DNA of 64,000 nucleotides from Argopecten irradians (taxonomy: Eukaryota; Mollusca; Bivalvia; Pectinida; Pectinidae): positions 12,278,008 through 12,342,007 of the forward strand of contig NC_091134.1 of assembly GCF_041381155.1 (NCBI RefSeq), written 5' to 3'. Each line of letters opens with the position of its first letter. Within the stretch, counting starts at the first letter, position 1. The translations under genes and the position numbers were made by a program. Below the pieces are notes generated by a model. That model saw nothing but the letters and a program-made list of their open reading frames with translations. It had not been told where the DNA came from and made no database searches. Shown here piece by piece: positions 24,678 through 35,935 of the stretch.

Positions 24678-27600
24678 TCACACTCTCCTTGATTTAAATT
24701 TCCCATAGAATTCTCTAAGTTGATCCCAGAACAATAGACTAAGCATTGTGTGGGGCACCAGACGAAGAAAAGATGGTCCCCAGCCCTTGTAGAACCCCCA
24801 CAGCCCCTCCTCCCTGAAGATCTTAAGGTAACAGTCCATTACTCCTCTGTAAAGCAGACCGTTTCCCTGAGAATCAAGTCCCTGGTTGTAAATTCGAGTA
24901 GACACAACGTCAAACGGGGTCATAAACAACGTCACCACTACCCCACTTGTGGTGCTGGCACTTAGTGAAACTAAGGCACTGCCTTCAGCAAACACCTGAA
25001 AATATTTATAAAAGTGAGTATAAAGTTCAACCAAACCTAATATTGTTTTGAGCAAATCGAAACATGGAAATCTTTAAATATTTCTGATAGCTCACACACT
25101 TTAAGTATTTAAATTACATGACTCTATAATGGAAATTTAAAAAGGTTTACTGTTAAAGCAATTCCTATTACATGTAAACAGAATTATCTTCATAGTTAGG
25201 CATAAAACTAGTGTTTAAAATTAGTGAATCCAATTTTACATTCCTAATAAAAAATCAGGCATTAGAAATTTGTGAAATAACTTAAATGTGGGTCATCATA
25301 AACACTCCTTACATTTAATTATATTTTAAGTATTCCAGATACCCTTGATATTTAATTTTTATGAGAAAAATTTGTTTCCTTACAAAATGACTAATGAAAT
25401 CATAGTGAAATTAAAGTAGTTCATCTTTGAAGACAGATCATATAAACCTGTATATTTATGAGGAAACACCAGCAGAAAGGTTGTTTGTATTTCTTATCAA
25501 GAACTCAGGTGAAAAAAGTTTTAAAATTTAATAAATCAAATTTGGCCTTTCACAGAACCAGCATTTGCTGCTATCTGCAATGGATGCTGAGTTTCTGCAC
25601 TGCAGCATTTACTGCCGTCAGCAATGTAAGGGGTATGTATACTTACGGACACCTAGCTGTGCTATCTATAACATTATGATCATTATTACTTCATTTCAAC
25701 CAACAAGTCAGATAATTAAGGACAGAGATGGGACTTATTCCATACTACATCATACCTGATCATGTTTGTGTGGGACTATTATACATGTATCTATTGGTGA
25801 TAGAATGATGATAAAAGACGATATCCTACATAAATGTAAACATCATTTCAGCGGGAAGATTACAAAAAGTTAGGTTCCATCACTACTGCAGATACTATAT
25901 ATTCTCTCATACCTACAAGTGTAATACTGGCTGGTCCAGGGCAATACACCTATGTCGCCTGAAGCTGTTTTGCATGGCTACCCATGCAATAAAGACTAGT
26001 TACGTCACAGCGTCAACAAAATTACCATTTTTTAGACACAATCTTCTTAAGGATGTACTCCTCTGAGAAGTCAAAATTTTCTTGTATTAAACTTTTTTTC
26101 TCATATAGATTTTTGGAAAGAGGAGTTCATACCATGAAAGAAAATGGAAGAAAAAACATATGTTCGTGTGCTCGTTTTTGAGTTATTGTCACTCAAAGAT
26201 ACCAAAATGACAAAATAGTGGATTTTATTGGAATTTCGCCGTTTTGACCACATACACTAGAATTTAAAGCCATAATTTCCTAATGAGGTGTTTGATATGT
26301 ATGGATGTTTGTAGAATTTATTTTCTAGTAGTCTTCATAAAGATATATCAGTTATGATTAATAAGAGTCATATTTTTTCTCAAAATAACAACATATGCTA
26401 CCCCTACCCCTTAATTTTGAGCTCCAAAATGCACCATTTTCAGCCATTTTTGTCAAATTTAATACTTTATAGAAAAAGTTCTGGTATTAAACTTTTGTCA
26501 ATAGTTTGCATATCAATAGGAAAAGGGTTGTTCTTTCTAAATCAGGCAGAAAAATGGGGGGTCCGTGTGCTTACTTTTTTGCCCCATTTAAATATATGTT
26601 ATTTTTCAATATTTTTGACTAAACAATAAAAGTGCTCAAATTACCATTAAATGTTAAAATAAAGTGACAAAAGTGTATCATTTCACACATTAATGTTCAA
26701 TATTTTAATTAACATGATCACAGTGAAGATTTACAGCAAAAATTAACTCGTTACAACTGAAAATGCTGACGCGGTGATGATTTAAGTAAAAACAATTTAA
26801 GTAAAAAATGGGAAAACGATGGCTCTTCTCAAAGCCAAAAAAGACACAATTTCAAAATGGCCGCCAAAATGGGCCATTTCTAAAAATCGCTGTGTAAAAA
26901 AATCTACTAAAAATAGAAATGTAATTTTTTGACAAAATTTGCTACAGACCACATGCTACAGATATTGATAAATCGTATTTGAAAATCTCATAACGTTTAT
27001 GATCTATGTTGAAAGGAGACTTTAATGGGACTGAAACCACAGAAGAATACATTCCTTAACAATTTCTTCTTGAAATTAAGCGGGATTTACTTTAAAAGTT
27101 ACAAACAACTGGATCTGCGTTGAAAATATCAAAGGATGTTTTATTTATGGAGATTTGACTTGCAGTCACGGTTTTTTTCCTAATTTATTTCCAAAATGGC
27201 AGAAATTAAATATTAAAGTAAAAGTGCAAGAAAAAGTCGAGGTTTGAGAGAAAAATACTCTTTCATACGCAGATATGAAGGATAGGGATATTCTATCCTG
27301 AGGATCAGAAAATGTTGTAAAACCCTCTGCAAGCCTCGGATTTTACAACATTTTGTGACCCTCGGTTAGAATATCCCTATCCTTCATATTCACGTATGAA
27401 AGAGTCTTTTAGTACAAGTCCTGCACAAATGTCATTGGGTATCATGTTCTATATGAATTAGTCCTATGGTATACAGAAACTTAGCTAACCTTTTTCTTGG
27501 CCAATGCTTCTTTGATTTTGGAGAAGGTGGTAAGTTGAACTGCTGATCCAATGGTCACCCTGGTCATAGCGGCAAACGCACCCCTCCAGAGCCCCAGAAC

Positions 27601-30214
27601 TCCGCCCTCGCTATATACACTACGAAAAGCTCCCCTCATACTCTGATGGTCGTGTTGGTATCCCACTGCTATCTGCTGTACAGATTTCGACTGGAGATGT
27701 GTTTTCACCTACAAGAGAATTGTATATTATGTGAAGTTATTAATTGTAATGGTGTACATGTCAACAAACCTTAAAACAATGTAAGCAAGTCAAAATCTCA
27801 CAATTCTAGTCAACAAACATCTCTAATTAAGAATGAGAAGCTTTTGTCTTGGATACTTTTTGCAGTCAAAATGATTTATATTAATTATTGTAACTTCATT
27901 CTTATATTTTGATTACCAGTTCCTTAATTTATATCATAAAAGAGAAATAATGTAAATAATACTGTGAACTTCATTAATACACCGCATAATTAATGTTCAG
28001 AGATGTCTGGAACACTAAATAAACTTTAAAGTAACTCCCTGCTGAAAGCTCATTTCTCTTAATTAATTGATCATTGACTCTAAATAAGTTATTGTTTTAT
28101 TTCTAGGGGCTGCTGTGGCTCGATATATGACTGCGAGTTTGAATCCCATGTAGGGCAGTTGGCAAGTACTGATCGCTGGTCGGTGGTTTTTCTTTGGGTA
28201 CTCCGGCTTCCTCTACCAACAAACCTGGCATGCCCTTAAATGACCCTGACTGTTAATATGATGTTAAACTAACCAAACCAAATCAAACCAATATGGAATC
28301 TTTAACTACCATATATGGACTGCCCTTATACTACCATATAAAATGGACTGCCCATATACTTACCATATACAAGAGGCCCAGAGGGCCTGTATCACTCACC
28401 TGGTTTGTAATGTCAAGTCATGTTCTGAATACAGGTTCATTGTTTCTTTTCTGAAGGAATTTGAATATTTACCTCTTATTTCCCTATTGGGCCCCGCCCC
28501 TCCTGCCCCCCGGGGGGGTCAGAGCCAAAATTTATACAAGTTCTGTTCCCCTTCCCTCAAATTTGGTTACAATCCATGCAGAACTCTATGACTAGTAGCG
28601 TTTTAAAGGAAAATGTTGACGGACGGACAGACGACATTCATGCAGAACTCTAGGACAAGTAGCGTTTTATAGGATTTACCTCTATTTCCCCTATTGGGCC
28701 CCGCCCCTCCTGCCCCGGGGGGTCAGAGCCAAAATTTATACAAGTTCTTTCCCCCTTCCCCCAAGGATGTTTGTGGCCAAATTTGGTTACAATCCATGCA
28801 GAACTCTAGGACAAGTAGCGTTTTATAGGATTTACCTCTATTTCCCCTATTGGGCCCCGTCCCTCCTGCCTCCAGGGGGTCAGAGCCAAAATTTATACAA
28901 GTTCTTTCCCCCTTCCCCCAAGGATGTTTGTGGCCAAATTTGGTTACAATCCATGCAGAACTCTAGGACAAGTAGCGTTTTATACGATTTACCTCTATTT
29001 CCCCTATTGGGCCCCGCCCCTCCTGCCCCCAGGGGGTCAGAGCCAAAATTTATACAAGTTCTTTCCCCCTTCCCCCAAGGATGTTTGTGGCCAAATTTGG
29101 TTACAATCCATGCAGAACTCTAGGACAAGTAGCGATTTATAGAATTTACCTCTATTTCCCCTATTGGGCCCTGCCCCTCCTGCCCTCGGGGGGTCAGAGC
29201 CAAAATTTATACAAGTTCTGTTCCCCTTCCCTCAAGGATGTTTCTGGCCAAATTTGGTTACAATCCATGCAGAACTCTAGGACAAGTAGCGTTTTATAGA
29301 ATTTACCTTTATTTTCCCTATTGGGCCGCGCCCCTCCTGCCCCCGGGGGGTCAGAGCCAAAATTTATACAAGTTCTGTTCCCCTTCCCTCAAGGATGTTT
29401 GTGGCCAAATTTGGTTACAATCCATGCAGAACTCTATGACTAGTAGCGATTTAAAGGAAATGTTGACGGACGGATGGACGACGGACGCCGCGCCATGACA
29501 TAAGCTCACCGGCCCTTCGGGCCAGGTGAGCTAAAAATGGACTGCCCATATACTTACCATATAAAATGGACTGCCCATACTTACCATATAAAATGGACTG
29601 CCCATACTTACCATATAAAATGGACTGCCCATACTTACCATATAAAATAGACTGCCCATACTTACCATATAAAATAGACTGCCCATACTTACCATATAAA
29701 ATGGACTGCCCATACTTACCATATAAAATGGACTGCCCATACTTACCATATAAAATAGACTGCCCATACTTACCATATAAAATAGACTGCCCATACTTAC
29801 CATATGAAATGGACTGCCCATACTTACCATATAAAATGGACTGCCCACACATGCTCCAACACTGCCTGCCAGTGCTCCAGCAGCGATACTTTTATAAATC
29901 ACCACATCTCCGTTCCTATCTTTGGTGAGTCCGTAGTTCACGAAGACTTGATATGTACCCAGACGGAATCCATTCATTGTCATCTGATACCACAGCGCTG
30001 GCACAAGACCATTTTGAAGCTTGATAAGTCCATCCTTTTTAGCAATGGTGTAAAACGCATGCAAGGCATTACGGTAATGGACTGTATACTTTCCCCGAGC
30101 TTTGAGCTCTCCCTGGAGTTGCATGCGCGTTTTAACAACTTCCAAAGGATTCGTGAAGAATCCGGCACAACTGGTACTGAGAGCACCAATAAGAAATTCC
30201 TCAATCTGCGCCAT
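24678..30214 (-). CDS. SLC25A35: Mitochondrial solute carrier, SLC25A34/SLC25A35 type
   Basis: Three phase-0 coding exons, 30214-29828 (129 codons), 27708-27490 (73) and 24995-24678 (105 plus TGA), give a 307-residue protein; human SLC25A35 is about 300. Each third carries the carrier signature: [18 protein letters not shown] (residues about 20-37), GSPFYMVKTHLQ at the exon 1/2 joint, and [15 protein letters not shown] in exon 3. These proteins sit in the inner mitochondrial membrane with six helices and exchange small anions; the substrate of this branch is poorly known. The start codon matches the family start just before the first helix. Exon 1 ends at ATG with a GTAAGT donor inside the second signature motif. 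That end and its donor are amplified into a 27-bp array. Intron 1 holds a Helentron-like element and a SINE; intron 2 holds the foldback and TTAA elements. A34 and A35 cannot be told apart by eye. Confidence 0.92.
25755..25910. repeat. Dispersed repeat, copy in intron 2 of the carrier gene
   Basis: 'catgtttgtgtgggactatt...gataaaagacgatatcctac...cagcgggaagattacaaaa' matches 30,605-30,730 on the same strand, one copy on each side of most of the carrier gene. No coding potential. Confidence 0.65.
25940..27410. repeat. Foldback element with long palindrome (copy 2)
   Basis: Same order of parts as 540-990: 'gcatggctacccatgcaata', 'gcgtcaacaaaatta', a region with 'aaaatggcagaaat', and a palindrome at 27,257-27,405 with arms of about 65 bp around a short loop (ctctgcaagcctcgg). 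A separate element with TTAA ends sits inside at 26,051-27,055. Confidence 0.65.
26051..27055. mobile_element. Non-autonomous element with TTAA target duplication (piggyBac-like)
   Basis: Flanked by TTAA at 26,047-26,050 and 27,056-27,059. The ends are inverted: ggatgtactcctctg at left against the complement of cagaagaatacattcc at right. The interior (1 kb) is non-coding. TTAA duplication is typical of piggyBac-type transposases; the family assignment rests only on this. Confidence 0.55.
28108..28290 (+). mobile_element. tRNA-like SINE
   Basis: The head carries a B-box-like 'gagtttgaatcccatg'; the body includes 'gggtactccggcttcctct'; the tail is 'gaccctgactgttaatatg' followed by A-rich (accaaa)n. 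The same element occurs at about 63,790-63,960, and a piece in opposite orientation at 49,019-49,140. It shares its 3' tail with the SINE at 15,093-15,566. Confidence 0.65.
28314..29850 (-). repeat. 27-bp minisatellite made of exon end plus splice donor
   Basis: Units read on the minus strand gggcagtccattttatatg followed by gtaagtat. Eleven units run from about 29,550 to 29,850 and one or two more lie at 28,314-28,372, separated by the Helentron-like insertion. Each unit is exactly the last 19 bases of SLC25 exon 1 plus its GTAAGTAT donor. The period of 27 keeps the frame, adding nine codons (VSMGSPFYM or close variants) per unit with no stop. Variants carry L for P or H for Y. The unit next to the gene body (donor at 29,826-29,827) gives the normal family junction. 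Confidence 0.95.
28371..29533 (+). mobile_element. Helentron-like (pearl/HINE-type) element with 157-bp tandem core
   Basis: Left end acaagaggcccagagggcct (hairpin) then actcacctgg; right end a near-perfect hairpin agctcaccggcccttcgggc/caggtgagct. The subterminal ctcacctgg and the right-end ccaggtgag are inverted but asymmetrically placed. Between them are six core units, four at exactly 157 bp, with 'gggccccgcccctcctgccc' and 'aaggatgtttgtggccaaat'. The element sits inside the 27-bp minisatellite with no target duplication beyond 0-1 base. The architecture fits the bivalve 'pearl' elements and Helentron-associated elements; no protein is encoded. Confidence 0.75.
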
Positions 30215-30239
30215 TCTGGGTGGTTAGACTTTGGCTAGG

Positions 30240-31420
30240 ATGATATTATTGTTAAATGAAACATGTGTAATGGATGTAAATTCTGACCCCTCTCCTTTCC
30301 TATACTCAGCATGTTGTGAAATATCTATATTGTCCTCAAAAGTGTTTTGATTTTACATCTTTGCATGCCTAAAAATAAAATAGAACAAAGTAATGATATA
30401 AATTGTTTACAAAAACAAATCTATCTTATTAATCCCATCTAATTTATGCATTGTCATTTCTTTGTTACTGATAACTTACATATGTACTTATCCTCAGATA
30501 TACGTACATGTACCAATTTGTGAAAAGTCTATGATATTTGTTTCTTCCATCTGCATTTTTTCCAGTCAATATTACATGGGACTCATTCACATATCACATG
30601 ATACTCAATAATGTTTGTGTGGGACTAATGTTTCTATTGGTGATGGAATGATGTCATCAAAAGATGATATCCTGCGCTAACGTCATTTCAGCAGGAAGAT
30701 TACAAAATAGATCCATCACCACTGGAGATACTAGCTAGCCCCCCCCCCCCCCCCCCCCCCCCCCCCCCACCCAAACATTATCGCGAATCACATGGTACAT
30801 TGTACATGAATTTGTCTCATTAAAACTAAATGCATAATAAAACACTACTTATAGTTACAAAAAGAATGTTTATATAATTATATAGACCAGCTGCAGCTAT
30901 ATCGTATATTTAATGCCACACAATATGGCTGATCAATGTTATTGTTTGAACATATGTTCAAAACATTGTGTGTGTGTGTGTGTGTGTGTACAGTATGCTT
31001 TGTTTTGTATTCACAAAATATTGTCAATAACGTTACTTTAATGATTTTTATTTCTGTCTCTGGTTGGAGGCAAATCATAAGCTTCTTATTAATTCAGTGC
31101 ATGTAAAACATGAATAAAACGTGAGGCAACATAAACATATGTGTCATTCTCATGCATAATTTATTCATGTTTGATACTCACTTAAATAGTCATAACTTAT
31201 AATTTTGTGTTCCATTCAGGTTTTAACCTCTTACTAAAAGTTAATAAAAAGTCTAATTTAAAGTCAAATAAAAATGTATATATATACTGCACATCAAAAA
31301 CATATATACATAGAGATTGGCAACTCCGCTACTTTTATGATTGGCAGACGTTCCTCTGTATTTGCTTAGGGGTTTTTAGATAAACTTTTGAATAGTTAAA
31401 AAGTTGGATGGGGGGGGGGG
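30240..31420. other. 5' flank of the carrier gene: simple repeats and a dispersed repeat copy
   Basis: Contains the second copy of the dispersed repeat (30,605-30,730), a poly-C run (30,739-30,768), a (GT)n tract (30,967-30,988) and a poly-G run near 31,411. The carrier promoter should lie here, but I cannot point to a defined element. Confidence 0.5.
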
Positions 31421-31429
31421 GGAGTCTTT

Positions 31430-32190
31430 GATAATGAAGGCAGACCAGTAGAGGTTGTACATTTCTGATACATAATTTGAATTTGACCGTTATGACTTTA
31501 AAAGAAGAGTCAAGGTCATTCATTTTAACAAACTTGGTTGCTCTTCATTCCAGCATATGCTACAGGCTCGCCCGAGATACTCTGGTCATAGCTGACACCA
31601 GACTTAGACATTATAACAGATAGATGTCTGGTACCAAACAGTGTATGCGAGTTCCACCTTTTGATATAGCACTGCGCTCTGGTCCTACGCCAAAATCTAT
31701 CTGTCATAATATCTAAGTCTGGTGTCAGCACCAGAATATGTCGGGCTAGCTACAGGCTTAATATCAAGTGATAGTCTTTGACCTTGAAAACAGGTCAAAG
31801 TCATTTATTTGAACAAACTTAGTAGCCCTTATCCCATCATATGATACAGGTAATACAATATTGTATCTAGGCCTCTTCCTGACTCAAAAGTAGGCATTTT
31901 AAGATTTCAAGCAAATCTCTGACTTCCTATTAGTCTGAGTAAGGTTCAAGGTCATCCATTTGAACAAAGTTGATAGTCCACTTCACCAGTATGCTACATG
32001 TACATGTGCAGGCCCAATAGCAGGTCACTAGGCCTTTTATATTTATTTTTGACCAGAAGTTGTTAAAGATTTTATCAGGTCTTTTTCTGTGACTTATAAT
32101 GATGTCATGGTCAAGGTAATTCATTTGAACACACTTGGTAGTCAATAGGACAACAAATTGATTATTAGAGTCTGGTATCAAATAAATAAT
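31430..32190. repeat. Approximately 150-bp tandem repeat with TCAAGGTCA motifs, first cluster
   Basis: Imperfect units built on 'caaggtcattcatttgaaca', 'acttggtagc' and 'cagcatatgctacagg' occur at about 31,511, 31,797, 31,948 and 32,111. The same family occurs at 49,140-49,580, where spacing is about 143 bp. A MITE splits one unit. Confidence 0.6.
31569..31748. mobile_element. 180-bp MITE with 10-bp target duplication
   Basis: Direct repeat gctacaggct at 31,559-31,568 and 31,749-31,758. Inverted ends of about 55 bp: 'cgcccgagatactctggt' and 'ctgacaccagacttaga' at left mirrored at right. A 9-11 bp duplication suggests a Mutator-type transposase, as an inference. Confidence 0.75.
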
Positions 32191-32199
32191 AGCGCAGCT

Positions 32200-33970
32200 C
32201 TCTGCGGGGCCAAAGCCGCTTAAACCAAAGCTCTACTAACCATAAAATGTGTGTGAGCATATAGATTCCAAATACATTCCAGTACCCCTAGCTTGCACTT
32301 TGAAACCGTGTCCTGCGGGAAAGGTCCCGCATCTCCATGCAGGCAGACATGTTTTAATTCTATTTATCAGCACAACGAGACTTGAAATTTTTTCTACAGA
32401 CAAAAGTGTCATCAGATACACTTTAAAATCACTTTGAATTTTAATCAATTTTTAATAACTACACAAAGAGAAGAACCGAATGACACAACAAATGTACTGG
32501 TAAAAATGATGTAGATATAATCTGTGTGTTTTCAGCACATGGCACCATCAGCTGTGACCTCATGGTGCCAAAGATGACTGCACATATTCCTGCACATTTT
32601 TGATTCTAAGTTTTCCACCTTGAGAGAAATAAGATATAAAGGAAATTGAACTATTCTGTAATATGACGACTTTCAATATGTTGATAGACACAAAACATCC
32701 ATCAATAGTGTTGAAAAACTGCAAATTGATGACCGGTGCTGAAGTTATAATCCTAACTATATATACCTTATTTTACATGTAGCTGTGCTCTTCGGAGGCT
32801 TAGTTTGCCTTAAATTCATTTAACACTAGCGGAGATTTAGATAGAACAGCCCTAATTACTTATCCCAATTAAATTATCTATGTCTCTGACACTAGGTCAC
32901 ACATGTACAACGCAATAAACATAATTCTGAATATGACCAGTTACTTCAAATTATCCTCTTCAAACATTGGCCTAATATATATAAATGTTATTCTAGCTGT
33001 CTACATGTCCTAAAACGTACATGCCATACTGCTAAAATATCTGTTTATCTTATACATATGTATTTCCACAGTTTGAATACAGAAGTTACATCAAATAGGT
33101 ATATAATCAGGCGCCTAGGGCTTAAGGCAACAGGTCAAATTGGGGTCATGATCAGCTGATGACAGTCTACAATGTATACACATATTGACCTGTGTTGGTG
33201 ACAATAGTTGAAACATCCACTGTAGGTCTGTTGTGAAGGAATCAAAATCATCTTTCGTTTAAACCAATGTTTTTCGAAATAATGATTAACCGATTGTATA
33301 AAATAAAGTTCATACTTAGTTGATCCAGGTTTGTTTGTTGTTTTGTTTACCTTTTGTCCTTCAGCACGTGTAATGGTGTATTATGAAACCATTCGGAAGA
33401 TTATGGGTCGAAGTGGATAAAATCCGAGAGGTCACTGAAAGAGGGGAGATAACAACTTACATGTATAATTTATGGTAGGTTGCATGCTACAATTTAACAG
33501 CGCTAAAATGTATTTGCAGAGATTAAGATGAATAAATCTCTGATATTAGAAACAGTTTCTGTCACCTGTTAAGGATATATAGACGACATCCTTACTTTTT
33601 TATAAGAAATAATTTGTTCAACTAAATCAATATGATTAACTAAAAAACTAAAAAATAAACAAACAGTTATTATTTTTCAAAGTTTTATCTTATCAGAATA
33701 GCCTATCAACTGGCATCATTGTAGCCAAAGGAAATTCGAGAAAGAGACATACGATTTGGTACAAACAACTACCATCTCTAGTGTTTTCCTTCATAAATCG
33801 GATAGGTTCTAAGTGCTTAATTTGACCGACAAGATTTTTTTTTTCAATCGTTGTTTGAAAATTGTCGTCAAACTAGTCCAACCTATCCCGTCACTTTTTT
33901 AACAACTGGACCTTTCATTGGTACACTGTAGCTATTTTGAGTATTTGTTTATTTTTGTTTAATTAACTAG
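32200..33970. other. Non-coding stretch
   Basis: No gene or named repeat recognised. Open frames are short and lack flanking splice signals that agree with each other. Confidence 0.4.
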
Positions 33971-35858
33971 AGTCTTGGTCATTCATATATGTGACGGCGA
34001 CTGACAAAATGGGCCCAGATGAGGAAAAATCACATTTTCATTTTTTCATATTTTTATTTACTTCATGGTGTGTAGATCATGTTTACAAAATGTTAAAGCC
34101 GTAGGATAAAGCATTTAAGAGATATGCGACTTTGAATGAGGCAACATGTAGATTCATTAATGACAAAATTAGCGACGTCAAATCATCACGTCATGAACAT
34201 TGACGTCATGTCACAAGGCTGCCAATGACGTTGCATAGAAACATACAGGTGCATATGACTATGCTTCGGACTGGTCTTTAACACCTGTAATTTATTTTAA
34301 AAAGTTTAGCTCGATCAGTGTTACATGAAACTACACCGGTACATTGTCAGTTCTATCAAAATACAAGATAATCTGTGACACGTACATGTAACAACCGAAT
34401 TCTACGATGTGACGGGGTGAAACACTGCGTGCTACATGTATGTGTAACAAAATATTTTCGCGTGTGATTTAGTTTCATGGTTTGGAATTTTAAAATGTTT
34501 TCGTTGGTAGAGATATTCATGGATCGACAATGACACCGTTAATGAATCAAATATGATATTTAAAAAAAAAAAAAATTTATGGTTCCACAGCAACCCCCAA
34601 AAGAACAACTTCATGAGGAAAATTTCATGTAACGATATTGATTTGTATGTTCGTATTTAAAAAGTCAAAGATCTGTGCATTTGATTAAAGTGTACATGTA
34701 TATGCTTCCAGATTCTTTTAACTAGAATGTTGGCATATGAATAGCATTAATGGAGTGACCGATGAGATATATACCGAAGAAGTCAAATAATATTACATTT
34801 ACACATGCATGCGTATGCGCTCATGTGCTAAGAATTGACGAAGTCCGAATAGATGATGTAAATAAAATCGTCAAAACTAAATTGAATGTGGATTCAATGA
34901 TCAAATAAAAAGACTAATGTATGAAACATCCTATTCGGGTTAGATGAGGTTTTCAAAGTACTAGTGAATCGAGCCCGAACCCTCCGATCTCTTTGCGTTC
35001 ACCCTTAGAAACCACAGTGTACATGTCTAAACAACCGTCGTGTAGGCTGATTACATTGGTAACCAGGAATATATAGTAAGACCGGAATAATGTCGTTCTA
35101 TCTCATCCACAATACTGCATATAATATATACAATTATACGGATTTATATATATATTGTTATATCTATACATTCAAGATCCATCTTGTTTTTTTATCAGTT
35201 GTTCTTAATCTGATTATAGTGTGCTTGTTTGTTTAATGTTTTTTTTTAAACGATATGACGTGGACAGTTCATACATGCACTCGGGATCGAGCAAAGTGGT
35301 CACAATATATAGCACTAGGAAATTGTGGTGGGGAAGGAGGTTATTATGTTAAACAAAGGCAATTCAGTTTAATAACTGTTGTGTTTTTTAATCAGATCAA
35401 CATTTAAAACACTAAAACGATGTATGTCTTTTACCGGTTTTTTTTCTGTTAAATGTGTGTTTTAAGTCAACTATTTAGATTTCTTAAACTGTGAATCAGG
35501 AAGTGTTCGTAGTTCTCCGATTCACACATTTTAAATTTTATATCATGTAGATATACTACTGGATTTAGCATACTGACCCATTATGGCACATAAAACAAAA
35601 ACCTGTGGATGGAGTGATCAAATTTAAGAAACGATTGATCGCATTTACATTTCAGACTCTTTCCTTTCAATATATCTTATAGACAACTCAAGAACTAAAC
35701 CTATTTTTTAGAGTTCTACTTTATATATATTTCGGATAAAAAACGTTAAGAGTAATTGCAATACACATGATTGAAAAAAGAGACGAAAAAAACGTAACGT
35801 AAACGTAAGAAAATACATATCGATGGCCTAAGATGAGGTTACAACACCAAACATATGC

Positions 35859-35935
35859 CAATCTGATTAAAACCAGCTCTTCAATACGCTTACGCTATGA
35901 AGAAGCGTATTGAAGAGCTAGTTTTAATCAGATTG
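35859..35935. repeat. Hairpin repeat, arms about 33 bp
   Basis: 'caatctgattaaaaccagct' through 'cttcaatacgctt' pairs with 'aagcgtattgaag' through 'tagttttaatcagattg' around a loop of about 11 bases. Foldback repeat, non-coding. Confidence 0.85.

Noticed and set aside
28767-29498. Repeated plus-strand frames of 72-118 codons ([15 protein letters not shown])
   Set aside because: They are translations of the 157-bp core of a mobile element; 157 is not a multiple of three and no conserved protein is produced.
29566-29928. Plus-strand MDCPYLPYK repeat protein
   Set aside because: It is the antisense of the 27-bp donor array.
29531-30214. A 227-codon frame running from the SLC25 start through the minisatellite
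   Set aside because: The frame reads through the normal donor at 29,827 into repeated exon-end/donor units. The family length and exon 2 start (VKTHLQ) show the exon normally ends at 29,828.
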